Assembly (NCBI RefSeq): GCF_023702125.1
Contig: NZ_CP098415.1
Location: forward strand, 62,001 to 126,000
Reading direction: 5' to 3'
DNA: 64,000 nt
Source of the DNA: Halorubrum hochsteinianum
Lineage (GTDB): Archaea; Halobacteriota; Halobacteria; Halobacteriales; Haloferacaceae
The position numbers and the translations under genes are program-made. Below are positions 8,505 through 17,206 of the stretch, in pieces. The notes under the pieces were generated by a model. That model was given only the letters and a program-made list of their open reading frames with translations. It searched no databases and had not been told where the DNA came from. Positions within the stretch are counted from its first letter, which is position 1. Each line of letters starts with the position of its first letter.

Positions 8505-10623
8505 TCAGTTCCGGCACCGCGAGTCGTCGTTCCAGGCCGTCTCGGACGCCTCCGAGAGCGCTTTTTTTGCGGACTCTTCGATGTCCTCGGCGGTGAGCTC
8601 GTCGCTTTTGAGGACAAGGTCACCGTTGAGGCAGATCTGAATTTCACTCCCCGAGTGTAGCTCCAGAACGTCCGAAACACCGATTGGCCGTGGCTCCTCG
8701 TGACGAGTTCCGGCCAGCCGTCTCTGTCCGTCAAGAAAGTCAACGACTGTCCCGCACTCCATCCCGAGCATCGCTTCGGTAGATGTGAACGACCGTCTCC
8801 CGACCGCCATCGACTGTGCGTCGACAGAACGAATGGACATAAGCTGTAGCGGAAATCCACGGTCCTTTGAGACGGCTACGGCTGGCTCTCCGACAAATCG
8901 TGTTTGTGTGTCTCTATCACGAACTACGAGCTCCGTCGCGACCGACATAGAGCCTCCAGCCGACAGCAGTCCGATCAACTGCCGAATCAACTTCGAGGGG
9001 AGGTCGTCGTCGAGTAAGACCGCCCGCATCGACCAACTCGATGCCAGTCTTGACGTCTTTCGTTCCTTCGAGGACGACGACGGCCGGGGAGCTCGATCCA
9101 TTCGACGCGCCGAGCGAGCTAATTTCGACACATCCCTCTCCCGAGACGACCGCATCGTCATCAATTGGGAGACTACAGTAGACGATATCTGTCGAGGAGT
9201 CGGTAAAAATGTCAGAAATGGCGTCCGGACTTGGGGCAGATAGGATCGTCCACTCCTCGATTCCGGCCGGCGTCTCGGGGTCGGTGTAGGCGTTTCTGAA
9301 CGCCTCTGCCCGCTCGTCAGAGTCAAAGAGGAAGACCGCGCGGAGGTCTCCGTGAGGGGATGCGCCACGCCGCAAGCGGTTCTCGTACGAGACCGGCGTG
9401 AGTACAGACATCCTCGGGGGAATCGGATCCGCGCCGGGAGTCGGCACCGCATCGCTCTTCGGGTTCGCCGTCAGCGATTCGAGGTCGATCCGCTGTGGCG
9501 TTGCGAGCGCGACGGGAGCGTCGGGGGAGGACGGCTCGGCCATTCCGCGGACCCGCACCGGCGCGAGGACGTGCGCGAGGTGCGGGAGCAGTTCGGCCGC
9601 CTCAGGTGTCGGTCGCAGGACGGCCTTGGTCGCCCACGCCGGCACGTACGGTGCGACCGTCTCCGCGTCGACCTCCAAGTACTCCATCAGCCGCTCGCTC
9701 ATCGACAGGTCCGCGAGGGTCGGCGGATAGAACGGGAGCTTCGGACCGACCTGCTCGTACTCGTAGCGGTCCGACGGGACGTACCCCTCGGTCCGCGCGA
9801 GCGTGTCGAGGAAGAACCACGTCCCGAACAGCTCTTCGACCCGCCGTTCGAGCGCTTCGCCCTCGGTCGGAAGTCGCTCCTCGTATCCGGTTTCGAGCCG
9901 GATCGCCGGCGCGTCCCCGACGGTCATCCGCGCACCGAGGTAGTACGACAGCGTCGAGAGCCGGTAGACGTCGGCGTACGTCGGCCGGACCACGACCTCG
10001 ACGCCCGTGTCGGGAACGGTCAGCGGGCTGGGGACGTGGAGTTCGTCGCCGCGCTCGATCCGCGGCGGATACCCGCGGAGGGTCGGCCACGACCGCTCCG
10101 GCGAGAACTCGCTGATCGACGACCCGAGAACCGACACCGCCTCGGTCAACGCGGTCGGGTCGTCCGGGACCGTGATCGTCGCCTCGGGGCGCGTGTGGAG
10201 CGACCGCCCCCCGACCGTCACCGTCGTCGGCCGGTCGAATCCGAGTTCGACGGGATCGGGGCCGGCCATCCCACTGGCATCGATCTCCGCGTCCTCGACC
10301 CGCAGCAGCACCTTCGTCACGCCGTTTATCTCGACGCAGTAGTCGCCGCGCGGGAACTCCGACGGCTCGTCGAGCTGCGCGAGGAAGTCGCCGTTCGCGC
10401 GCCGTACGACCACGGTTGAGTACTCCGAGGCCGACACCGACTCCGCCTCGAAGCTGACCGCCCGGTCGACCGGGAGCGGGAACAGCTCGGGGAGCGCCGG
10501 GGAGAGCTCCGGTTCGCGGTCCGCCCGCAGGTCGAGTCGGGTCCCCTCGATGCGGTCGCTGACGGCGAGCGTCTCGCCGTCGACCTCGAACCCGATACGT
10601 CCGTCAGATGACCCGTCGTTCAC
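8505..10623 (-). pseudogene. Uncharacterised haloarchaeal protein of about 705 residues, interrupted by a frameshift
   Basis: A GTG at 10623 starts a frame that runs to 8917. The reading continues better in the next frame from about 9024 to 8505: GTKDVKTGIELVDAG in the first frame joins AVLLDDDLPSKLIRQLIGLLSAGG in the second, with haloarchaeal protein character on both sides. The break lies in a GGG run, so a one-base error or mutation explains it. The residues read in the first frame after the join (RRRPPLEVDSAVDRTAVG) look like out-of-frame sequence. I do not recognise the family. It has no signal peptide or clear membrane helix. The last 500 bp have lower GC than the start. Confidence 0.7.
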
Positions 10624-10768
10624 TAGACCATTTCTGGTTCCCCGACACGTATGAGCGTGTCGATGAAAATCTCACTCCGTGAAACTGGGGCGTGTCGCGG
10701 GGTTTCACGGCACACGAGCGAGAGACGATGACAGCAATCTTAACATCCAGCGAGACGGACAGAATCCC

Positions 10769-11854
10769 ATGGATGTCGCCGACTCGGAGCCGATATCGCG
10801 GGCCCTCGACGCGGCGTTCCCGGGCCGGACCCCGGACCGGCTGACCGGCGTCGGTCCCTCGTGGAACGGGAGCAACGAGACGGTCGGCGTGACCTTCGCG
10901 GACGGCGGCCGGGCGTTCCTCAAGGTCGCGCTCATGGACGACGGCAGTCGGATCGCTCGCGAGCGCGCCGTGCTCCGGTACGTCGACGCGCACGGCCCGC
11001 TCGCGGTCCCCGACGTGCTGGCCGCCGACCCCGGCGGCGACCCGGCGTACCTCGCGACGGCACCGGCGCGGGGCCGAGAGCTACTGGCCGTCTACGAGGC
11101 CGCGAGCGACGACGAGCGCGAACGCCTCCTCCGCCGCGTCGGCGGCGCGCTCGCTGCGCTCCACGCCCACCGATTCCCCCGGCACGGCGAGGTCGTGGGG
11201 GCGGGGACCGAAACCGGATCAGCCGCCGATGGCGACGCGGCCGGGAGCAACCCGGCCGGAAGCGATGAGGCGGGGGGCGACGCGGCGGGAGGCGGCGACC
11301 CGCCGACCGGGCTCGCGATCGAGTTCGCGCCGTGGACCGACGTTCTGCTCGCGACGATCGGCCGGACTCGCGAGATCGGGACCTCTGAACGCCTCGCCGA
11401 CCACTACGACGCGGTCACCGACTGCGTCCGCGCGAACCGCGACCTGCTCGACGGCGCGCCGGCGGCGCTGCTCCACGGCGACGTCACCAAGCCGAACCTC
11501 TTCGTGACAACGGACGCGGTCGGCGGCGGCGAGCCGGGCGTCTCGCCGATCGACTGGGAGCTGTCGCACGTCGGCGACCCGGCCCGGGACCTGGTGCGCG
11601 CGGAGGATCAACTGCTCAACGGCTTCGACTCGACCGGGCCGGAGCGGTTCGCCGCGGCGCTCCGAGATGGGTACCGCGAGCGGGCCGGCGCGCTGCCCGC
11701 GGGGTTCGAGCGCCGACGGCCCGTCTACGAGGCGGTCAGGATGCTCGGGCGGTCGCTGTTCGTCGACCAGTGGGCGACGTATCTGGACGAACCGGTCGAC
11801 GACCTCGTCGAGCGCGCGGACGCCGAGCTACGGGCACGGCTCGACGCGGTCTGA
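10769..11854 (+). CDS. Phosphotransferase of the aminoglycoside/choline kinase fold
   Basis: The 361-residue product is an APH-family small-molecule kinase. The catalytic loop LLHGDVTKPNLFV contains the base Asp, and the metal-binding IDWELSHVGDPARDLV follows. An Ala/Gly/Asp-rich insert of about 40 residues (near residues 140-180) precedes the C-lobe and looks like a haloarchaeal low-complexity loop. The ATG at 10769 has a TATA-like CTTAACA about 26 bp upstream; a longer frame to 10679 is less likely. The substrate is unknown. Confidence 0.85.
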   Translation: MDVADSEPISRALDAAFPGRTPDRLTGVGPSWNGSNETVGVTFADGGRAFLKVALMDDGSRIARERAVLRYVDAHGPLAVPDVLAADPGGDPAYLATAPARGRELLAVYEAASDDERERLLRRVGGALAALHAHRFPRHGEVVGAGTETGSAADGDAAGSNPAGSDEAGGDAAGGGDPPTGLAIEFAPWTDVLLATIGRTREIGTSERLADHYDAVTDCVRANRDLLDGAPAALLHGDVTKPNLFVTTDAVGGGEPGVSPIDWELSHVGDPARDLVRAEDQLLNGFDSTGPERFAAALRDGYRERAGALPAGFERRRPVYEAVRMLGRSLFVDQWATYLDEPVDDLVERADAELRARLDAV

Positions 11855-11901
11855 GGACGGGGCGACGAGGCCGCCGCGGACGGCGCGGACGGGGCCGCAC
11901 C

Positions 11902-12699
11902 TCACCGGTTCCACGCCGCGTCGTCAGGGTCGATCCGCCGTTCGCCGGGGTCGAGCGCGTCGACGGCGTCGAGGGCGGCCGCCGGGAGGTCGACCTCGGC
12001 CGCGCGCAGGTTCTCCCGCACGTGGTCGCCGCGCGCTTTCGGGATGGGGACGATTCCCCGGTCGAGCGCCCACGCGAGCGCGAGGACGGCGGGCGAGAGA
12101 TCGTTCCGCTCCGCGATCGCGGCCACCTCCGAGTCGTCGAGGATCTCGCCGCGCCCGAGCGGGGAGTAGCCGACGAGCCGGTGGTCGAACTCGTCGGCGA
12201 GGTCGCGCAGTTCCCGCTGTTGGAACCGCGGGTGGCACTCGACCTGATGGGCCGCGATCGGCGCGTCGAGGATCTCGTCGGCCTCTCGCAGGAGGTCGGG
12301 CGTGAAGTTCGAGACGCCGACGTGGTCGGTGAGCCCCGCGTCGCGGAGGTCGTCGAACGCCGGCAGCGTCGCCGCCGCGTCGTACGCCCGGATCGGCCAG
12401 TGGACGTACAGGAGGTCCACGCGGTCGAGTCCGAGCCGGTCGAGGCTCTCGCGGGCCGTCTCGCGGACGTCCTCTGGCGCGAGGTTCTCGGGATGGACCT
12501 TCGTGGCGACGACGACGTCGTCGCGGTCGACGTCGCTCTCGGCGATCCCCCTGCCGACGGCGGCCTCGTTGTCGTACATCTGCGCGGTGTCGACGTGGCG
12601 GTAGCCGGCATCTAACGCCGCGGCGACGGTGTCGGTACAGGTCTCGGGGTCGTCGAGCCCGGAGGTTCCGAGCCCGATCGAGAGGTCGAGCGGTGGCAC
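11902..12699 (-). CDS. Aldo/keto reductase
   Basis: This 265-residue NADPH-dependent reductase has the family motifs LGTSG, DAGYRHVDTAQMYDNEAAVG with the catalytic Asp and Tyr, the Lys in VVATKVHPEN, and His in LLYVHWPI. The NADP site includes PIPKAR. A GTG at 12699 (VPPLDLSIGLGTSG) is chosen because it gives the usual family N-terminus and has a TATA-like CTTTTTC about 27 bp upstream; the frame stays open to 12774. It is divergent from the TbsP-like regulator. Confidence 0.88.
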   Translation of the reverse strand: MPPLDLSIGLGTSGLDDPETCTDTVAAALDAGYRHVDTAQMYDNEAAVGRGIAESDVDRDDVVVATKVHPENLAPEDVRETARESLDRLGLDRVDLLYVHWPIRAYDAAATLPAFDDLRDAGLTDHVGVSNFTPDLLREADEILDAPIAAHQVECHPRFQQRELRDLADEFDHRLVGYSPLGRGEILDDSEVAAIAERNDLSPAVLALAWALDRGIVPIPKARGDHVRENLRAAEVDLPAAALDAVDALDPGERRIDPDDAAWNR

Positions 12700-12796
12700 G
12701 CGTTCCGCTTCCGAGCGCGGGGTGAAAAAGGCGCGCGAGCCGGCACGCCGGGCGCGCCTCCACAGATTTAACACGACGCCCCCGTAGGATCGCCCG

Positions 12797-13729
12797 ATGG
12801 CCAGCGGTCCCTCCCTTCCCCTGCCCCCGGAAGCGTTCCCGCTCCGAGAGCTCTCCGACCCGCTTCTCGTCGACCCCGGGCCGCGGCTGCTCCGCGCCGT
12901 CGCGGAGGCGTATCGGGAGGCCGCGCCGGCGCTCGTCGACCCGACCGTCGCGGACCTCGCGGACCTCGCCGGCGAGGAGAGTGCGGGGGGTGGGGAGAGC
13001 GAGGAGGGAGATCACACGCCGCCCGACGACCGTCCCACGCTGAGGGTGCTCGCGGGCGAGTCGGCGGTCGACGCCGCGACCGCGGGGTTCCGGTCGGCGA
13101 GCCGGATCGCGGCGCTCCTCGACGCCAGCGCGGTCGACCTCCGCGTCCTCGACGCGCCGCAGCCGAACGCGGTGCTGGCGGGAGCGGAGAGCGGATTCGC
13201 GCTGATCGAGGGCGATCGCGGCGGCGCGAGCGACGGGGGGAAGTTCCGGTGGCACCGCGTCGGCGACGACGCCTCGCTCCGCGGACGCTACGGCTCGCGG
13301 TTCGCGGAGGCCGAGCCGTATCGGCTCCGAACCCCGAGCCGACGCCGGGTGTACGAGGGGTTCGCGTCGCGGTGCGACGGGGCGGTCGCGGCCGCGGTGC
13401 TCCGCGCGCTCGACGTGCCGGACGATTCGAGCGTCGACGAAACCGCCGGGCCGTCCCCGGAGGAGACCCGGATCCGCGCCTACGCGGTCGGGGCCCGCGA
13501 GGCGGTCCTCGACCGCACCCTTCGGCGGGCCTGCGAGGACGCGGGACTCGGGAGCCCCTCGACGTTCACGCGGGTGAAACGGCTCCTGCGGGAGGCCGGA
13601 CTGGTCGAGACGGAGCCGGTGCCGCAGCCGGTGGGGCGACCCCGGACGCGGCTCGTCGCTCGCGGCGCGCTCGCGGCGGCCGAGGGGCCGGAAGAGACCG
13701 TCGCGGCGGTGCGGGGCGTCGCGGACTGA
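12797..13729 (+). CDS. TbsP-like (DUF5821-type) transcriptional regulator
   Basis: The 310-residue product has an alpha/beta N-terminal half (LLRAVAEAYREAAP, LRVLAGESAVDAATAGFRSASRIA) and a C-terminal winged helix (LGSPSTFTRVKRLLREAGLVETEPVP, then VGRPRTRL). This matches the layout of haloarchaeal TbsP, a TrmB-related regulator of glycolytic genes. It is more divergent than typical TbsP and carries a Gly/Glu-rich insert near residues 58-75, so it is probably a paralogue. A TATA-like TTTAAC lies about 27 bp before the ATG. Target genes are unknown; the divergent aldo/keto reductase is a candidate. Confidence 0.72.
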   Translation: MASGPSLPLPPEAFPLRELSDPLLVDPGPRLLRAVAEAYREAAPALVDPTVADLADLAGEESAGGGESEEGDHTPPDDRPTLRVLAGESAVDAATAGFRSASRIAALLDASAVDLRVLDAPQPNAVLAGAESGFALIEGDRGGASDGGKFRWHRVGDDASLRGRYGSRFAEAEPYRLRTPSRRRVYEGFASRCDGAVAAAVLRALDVPDDSSVDETAGPSPEETRIRAYAVGAREAVLDRTLRRACEDAGLGSPSTFTRVKRLLREAGLVETEPVPQPVGRPRTRLVARGALAAAEGPEETVAAVRGVAD

Positions 13730-13756
13730 CCCGGGGGAGCCGCCGGGATCGCAGCG

Positions 13757-15277
13757 TCAGTCGTTCTTCGTCTTGATGTCGGCCGAGAGCCCCTGTGCCA
13801 TCTCGATCTCCTTCGAGTTGTTCAGGGTCCACGCGGTGCGGTCGGTGACGGCCTCGATCGCCTCGCGGGCCGAGGGGTAGCCGTTGCCGGACTTCTTCAC
13901 GCCGCCGAAGGGGAGCTGGACCTCAGCGCCGATACACGGGAGGTTCCCGTACGCCAGCCCCAGTTCGGCGCGGTCGCGGTAGTAGTTGATCTGCCGGTAG
14001 TCCTCGGAGATGATCGCGCCCGCCAGCCCGTAGTCCACGTCGTTCTGGATCTCGACGGCGCGCTCGATGTCCCCGTCGTATTCGAGGAGCGCGACGTGGG
14101 GGCCGAACACCTCCTCGTGGGTACACCGCAGGTCGGCGTCGGGGTCCGCCTCGTAGACGAACGGGCCGATCCAGTGGCCGTCCTCGTGGCCGTCCGGGAT
14201 CTCGTCCGGGTCCAGCTCCGTCCGGTCGACGAGGACGTTCACGCCCTCCTCGCGGGCGAGCTCGTTGTACTCGGTGACCTTCTCGTGGTGCTCCGCCTCC
14301 ACGAGCGGCCCCATGAACGTGTCCTCGTCGAGGGGGTCGCCGACCGCGACCGACTCGGCGACCTCGACGAACCGCGATTTGAACTCGTCGTACACGTCGC
14401 TGTGGACGATCAGGCGCTCGGCGGAGACGCAGCGCTGACCGGTCGTCTTGAACGAGGACATCACCGCGGAGTGGACCGCGACATCGAGGTCCGCCTCCTC
14501 GGTGACGACGATGGCGTTCTTTCCGCCCATCTCGCAGGCCGCCCGCTTGCCGGCGACGCCGCCGAGCTTGTCCTGGATGTGGTGGCCGACCTCCGCGGAT
14601 CCGGTGAAGAGGACGGTCGGGACGTCGTCGTTCTCGACGATCGCGTTGCCCGCGTCGCCGAACCCCTGTACCATGTTGAACACGCCGTCCGGGATCCCCG
14701 CGTCGTCGAACATCTCCGCGACGATCTGCGCGCACCACGGGGTCTGCTCGGCCGGCTTGAACACGACGGTGTTCCCCTCGACCAGCGCGATGGCCATGTG
14801 CCAGTACGGGATCGCGACCGGGAAGTTCCACGGCGTGATACAGCCGGTGACGCCGCGGGGTTTCCGGCGCATGTACGCGTCCTTCGAGGGGATCTCCGAG
14901 GGGACGATGTCGCCCTTCGGGTGGCGGGCGTCGCCGGCGGCCCACTCGACCATGTGCGCGGCCTCGACCACGTCGGCTTTCCCCTCCGATATCTCCTTGC
15001 CGCACTCCTTCGAGACGATCGCACCGAGTTCGTCCGTGCGCTCGCGCAGCTCGTGATACACGTCCCAGAGGTACTCGGCTCGCTGGATCCGGGAGAGCTC
15101 TCGCCACTCCTCGAACGCCTCGTCGGCGGCGGCGACCGCGCGGTCGACGTCGTCGGGGGTTCCGCGCTGGAACTCGCCGAGCGACTCCCCCGTCGCCGGG
15201 TTCTCGCTCTCGAACGTCTCCGAGCCGTCGCCGTCGACCCACTCGCCGTCGATGTAGTGGTTGTAGGCGTCTGCCAT
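13757..15277 (-). CDS. Aldehyde dehydrogenase, probably 1-pyrroline-5-carboxylate dehydrogenase
   Basis: This 506-residue NAD(P)-dependent enzyme shows ITPWNFP, FTGSAEVG, the glutamate in EMGGKNA, the catalytic cysteine in TTGQRCVSAERL, and EEVFGPHV. Proline dehydrogenase is encoded 0.9 kb away on the same strand and shares a promoter element with it, so oxidation of glutamate semialdehyde/P5C to glutamate is the most likely role. A related alternative is a piperideine-6-carboxylate or aminoadipate semialdehyde dehydrogenase. The start at 15277 (MADAYNHYIDGEW) is the family start and has a TATA-like TTATTTGG about 27 bp upstream; the frame stays open to 15352. Confidence 0.85.
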   Translation of the reverse strand: MADAYNHYIDGEWVDGDGSETFESENPATGESLGEFQRGTPDDVDRAVAAADEAFEEWRELSRIQRAEYLWDVYHELRERTDELGAIVSKECGKEISEGKADVVEAAHMVEWAAGDARHPKGDIVPSEIPSKDAYMRRKPRGVTGCITPWNFPVAIPYWHMAIALVEGNTVVFKPAEQTPWCAQIVAEMFDDAGIPDGVFNMVQGFGDAGNAIVENDDVPTVLFTGSAEVGHHIQDKLGGVAGKRAACEMGGKNAIVVTEEADLDVAVHSAVMSSFKTTGQRCVSAERLIVHSDVYDEFKSRFVEVAESVAVGDPLDEDTFMGPLVEAEHHEKVTEYNELAREEGVNVLVDRTELDPDEIPDGHEDGHWIGPFVYEADPDADLRCTHEEVFGPHVALLEYDGDIERAVEIQNDVDYGLAGAIISEDYRQINYYRDRAELGLAYGNLPCIGAEVQLPFGGVKKSGNGYPSAREAIEAVTDRTAWTLNNSKEIEMAQGLSADIKTKND

Positions 15278-15300
15278 AGTCGCCGTTTCGCTTCGGACGG

Positions 15301-15327
15301 CCAAATAACCCACCCGACCATGGTCGG
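15301..15327. promoter_or_regulatory. Divergent promoter with 14-bp perfect palindrome
   Basis: The interval holds the TATA-like box of the aldehyde dehydrogenase (15301-15310, minus strand) and, directly beyond it, CACCCGACCA at 15311-15320. The palindrome CCGACCATGGTCGG spans 15314-15327. It lies between the dehydrogenase start (15277) and the divergent HTH regulator start (15365). The same 10-bp word occurs at the proline dehydrogenase promoter. It is a good candidate operator for the regulator next door. Confidence 0.6.
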
Positions 15328-15364
15328 AAGCGTTTTTGTCACACGATACCAAACTGTATCCCTC

Positions 15365-16102
15365 ATGGCGATCTCAGACGCGGATCAGGACCGGGAGTGG
15401 TCGGGTACTCGGCTGACCTTGGACCTCTGGCATCCGAACTGCTGGGCGATCGAGGCGACCGAGCGGACCTCGGGCGGGGTGTTGGCTCACGCCATCTACA
15501 ACACGCCGAAGGCGGACGGTGCCCCACCCAACTCGGTGAACGGGCTGTTCACCGCGTTCGCTGACACCAACGAGGGGGTCGAGGCGCTGCTGGACGCGAT
15601 CCGCGAGTCGGACCGCGCGGGCGACCTGTTCGAACTGAAAGAGCGGTTCGGTCGCGCCCGGGACGCCCCCGGGAACGTCGTCCGCGAGTTCTTCCTGGAG
15701 TACGACCCGGCGGACATGGTGTGTCCGACGCTGCTCGAACACGGATTCGTCCACAGCGCGCCGGTCAGGATCGAGGACGGCCGAGAGGAGTGGCAGGTGT
15801 GTTTCGTCGGCGAGCGGACTGAGATACGCGACGCGCTGGACGCCGTACAGGCGGACGCCGGAGCGGAGGTCTCCGTCGAGTCGATGTCCTCGACCGGCTA
15901 CGCCGGACGGACCGCCCGCGAGCAGCGGCTCGACACGCTGACCCCGACCCAACGGGACGTGTACGAACACGCTCGGGAGTCGGGGTACTACGAGTGGCCC
16001 CGAGAGGCGTCGACGCGCGAACTCGCCGAGGACATGGACGTCTCGAAGACGACGCTGCTCGAACACCTCCGGAAGGCGGAGTCGAAGCTCTTGGACCCGT
16101 GA
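15365..16102 (+). CDS. HTH-10 (Bat-type) transcriptional regulator of the proline locus
   Basis: The 245-residue protein ends with the bacterio-opsin activator-type HTH: LTPTQRDVYEHARESGYYEWPREASTRELAEDMDVSKTTLLEHLRKAESKLL. The N-terminal 180 residues are a sensing domain shared by such haloarchaeal regulators. It sits between two proline catabolism genes transcribed the other way, and a palindrome lies in its divergent promoter. By context it would control proline or P5C use, but the effector is inference. The ATG at 15365 is the only start with a plausible TATA-like stretch (near 15330-15340). Confidence 0.85.
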   Translation: MAISDADQDREWSGTRLTLDLWHPNCWAIEATERTSGGVLAHAIYNTPKADGAPPNSVNGLFTAFADTNEGVEALLDAIRESDRAGDLFELKERFGRARDAPGNVVREFFLEYDPADMVCPTLLEHGFVHSAPVRIEDGREEWQVCFVGERTEIRDALDAVQADAGAEVSVESMSSTGYAGRTAREQRLDTLTPTQRDVYEHARESGYYEWPREASTRELAEDMDVSKTTLLEHLRKAESKLLDP

Positions 16103-16163
16103 CCGCCCGCGACCGTCTCGGCGGTGCTCGCCGCCGCGCCCCCGAATCGAAAGGTCGGTCGTG

Positions 16164-17027
16164 TCAGCGTCCCACGACCGCTCGCAACGCGAACAGCGCG
16201 TTCGATTTCCGCTCGCGGATCCGCCGGTAGAAGTAGGAGAACCACTTGGAGCCGTACGGGATGTACTGGTACACGTCGACGCCGTCTGCGGCGAGGTCGA
16301 ACTGCGCCGACTCGCGGACCCCGGTCAGCATCTGGACCTCGTAGGGCGTCCCGTGTTCGGCGTGGAGCTCCCCCGCGTACTCGATCATCGCCGGGTCGTG
16401 GCTCCCGACGGCGACCCCGTCGTCGAACGCCTCGAACATGTACGCGAGGCAGTCGCGGTACGACTCGTCGACGCGGGCCTTCTCCTTGTACGACAGCTCG
16501 GCCGGCTCGTCGTACGCCCCCTTGACGAGCCGGACCTTCCCCGGAAGCCCGGCGAGCCGTTCGAGGTCCTCGCGCGTCCGCTTCAGGTTCGCCTGTACGC
16601 AGACGCCGACGTTGCCGTCCGTCTCGACGGCGTGGCGCTCGAACGCGTCGAGCGTGACGTCCGTCGTCTCGTGGTCCTCCATGTCGATCCAGACGAACGT
16701 GTCGGCGTCGTCGGGCGCGGTCTCGGCGGTCCCGTTCGCCGCCGCGACGATCCGCGCGAGGTTCTCCTCGAAGGCGTCGTCGCCGACGTCGAGCCCGATC
16801 TGGCTCGACTTCACCGAGACGCAGGCGTTGACCTCCCGCTCTGCGATCCGCTCGACGAGGTCGACGTACGCGTCGGCGTCGGCGTCGGCGGGCGGCCGTT
16901 CCTCGTAGTGTTCGCCCAAGAGGTTCAGGATGCCGGCCACGCCGCGGTCGTTGAGCGACTCGACGTGAGCGAGCGCCGCCTCCGGCGTCTCTCCGGCGAC
17001 GAAGTTGCTCGCGATTGGCGGTATCAT
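16164..17027 (-). CDS. Proline dehydrogenase
   Basis: This 287-residue FAD enzyme oxidises proline to P5C. PRODH motifs visible are VSVKSSQIGLD, WIDMEDHETTD, VKGAYDEP, VGSHDPAMIEYA, YEVQMLTGVRE, YIPYGSKWFSYFYRRIRER at the C-terminus. The start at 17027 (MIPPIASNFVAGE) has a TATATAT box about 28 bp upstream; the frame stays open to 17072. Together with the dehydrogenase at 13757-15277 it makes the two-step proline to glutamate pathway as separate proteins rather than a fused PutA. Confidence 0.9.
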   Translation of the reverse strand: MIPPIASNFVAGETPEAALAHVESLNDRGVAGILNLLGEHYEERPPADADADAYVDLVERIAEREVNACVSVKSSQIGLDVGDDAFEENLARIVAAANGTAETAPDDADTFVWIDMEDHETTDVTLDAFERHAVETDGNVGVCVQANLKRTREDLERLAGLPGKVRLVKGAYDEPAELSYKEKARVDESYRDCLAYMFEAFDDGVAVGSHDPAMIEYAGELHAEHGTPYEVQMLTGVRESAQFDLAADGVDVYQYIPYGSKWFSYFYRRIRERKSNALFALRAVVGR

Positions 17028-17050
17028 GTGCGTACGGCGGGGCGGTATCG

Positions 17051-17071
17051 GTATATATGGGCACCCGACCA
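17051..17071 (-). promoter_or_regulatory. Proline dehydrogenase promoter with shared element
   Basis: A TATATAT box lies at 17052-17058, and CACCCGACCA lies at 17062-17071 on its upstream side. The element begins 35 bp from the ATG, against 34 bp at the P5C dehydrogenase promoter, where it begins at 15311. Same word, same spacing and same orientation argue for a common activator or repressor. Confidence 0.6.
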
Positions 17072-17206
17072 ATTAGTCCGGGATATTTTGCCCGAAATGA
17101 ACACAGTCACGAAAATATCGCCGCGTCCGCCGCGGAGGAAAGTCGGATCCGACCATGGGCGGGTCGGGGTTGAGATACTCTCCCAAACTGGGCTCTACCG
17201 AGCGAT

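Noticed and set aside
8785-9243. Plus-strand frame inside the broken gene
   Set aside because: The minus strand carries the coherent protein on both sides of the frameshift.
13923-15242. Second minus-strand frame over the P5C dehydrogenase
   Set aside because: It is a shifted Arg-rich shadow; the real frame carries all aldehyde dehydrogenase motifs.
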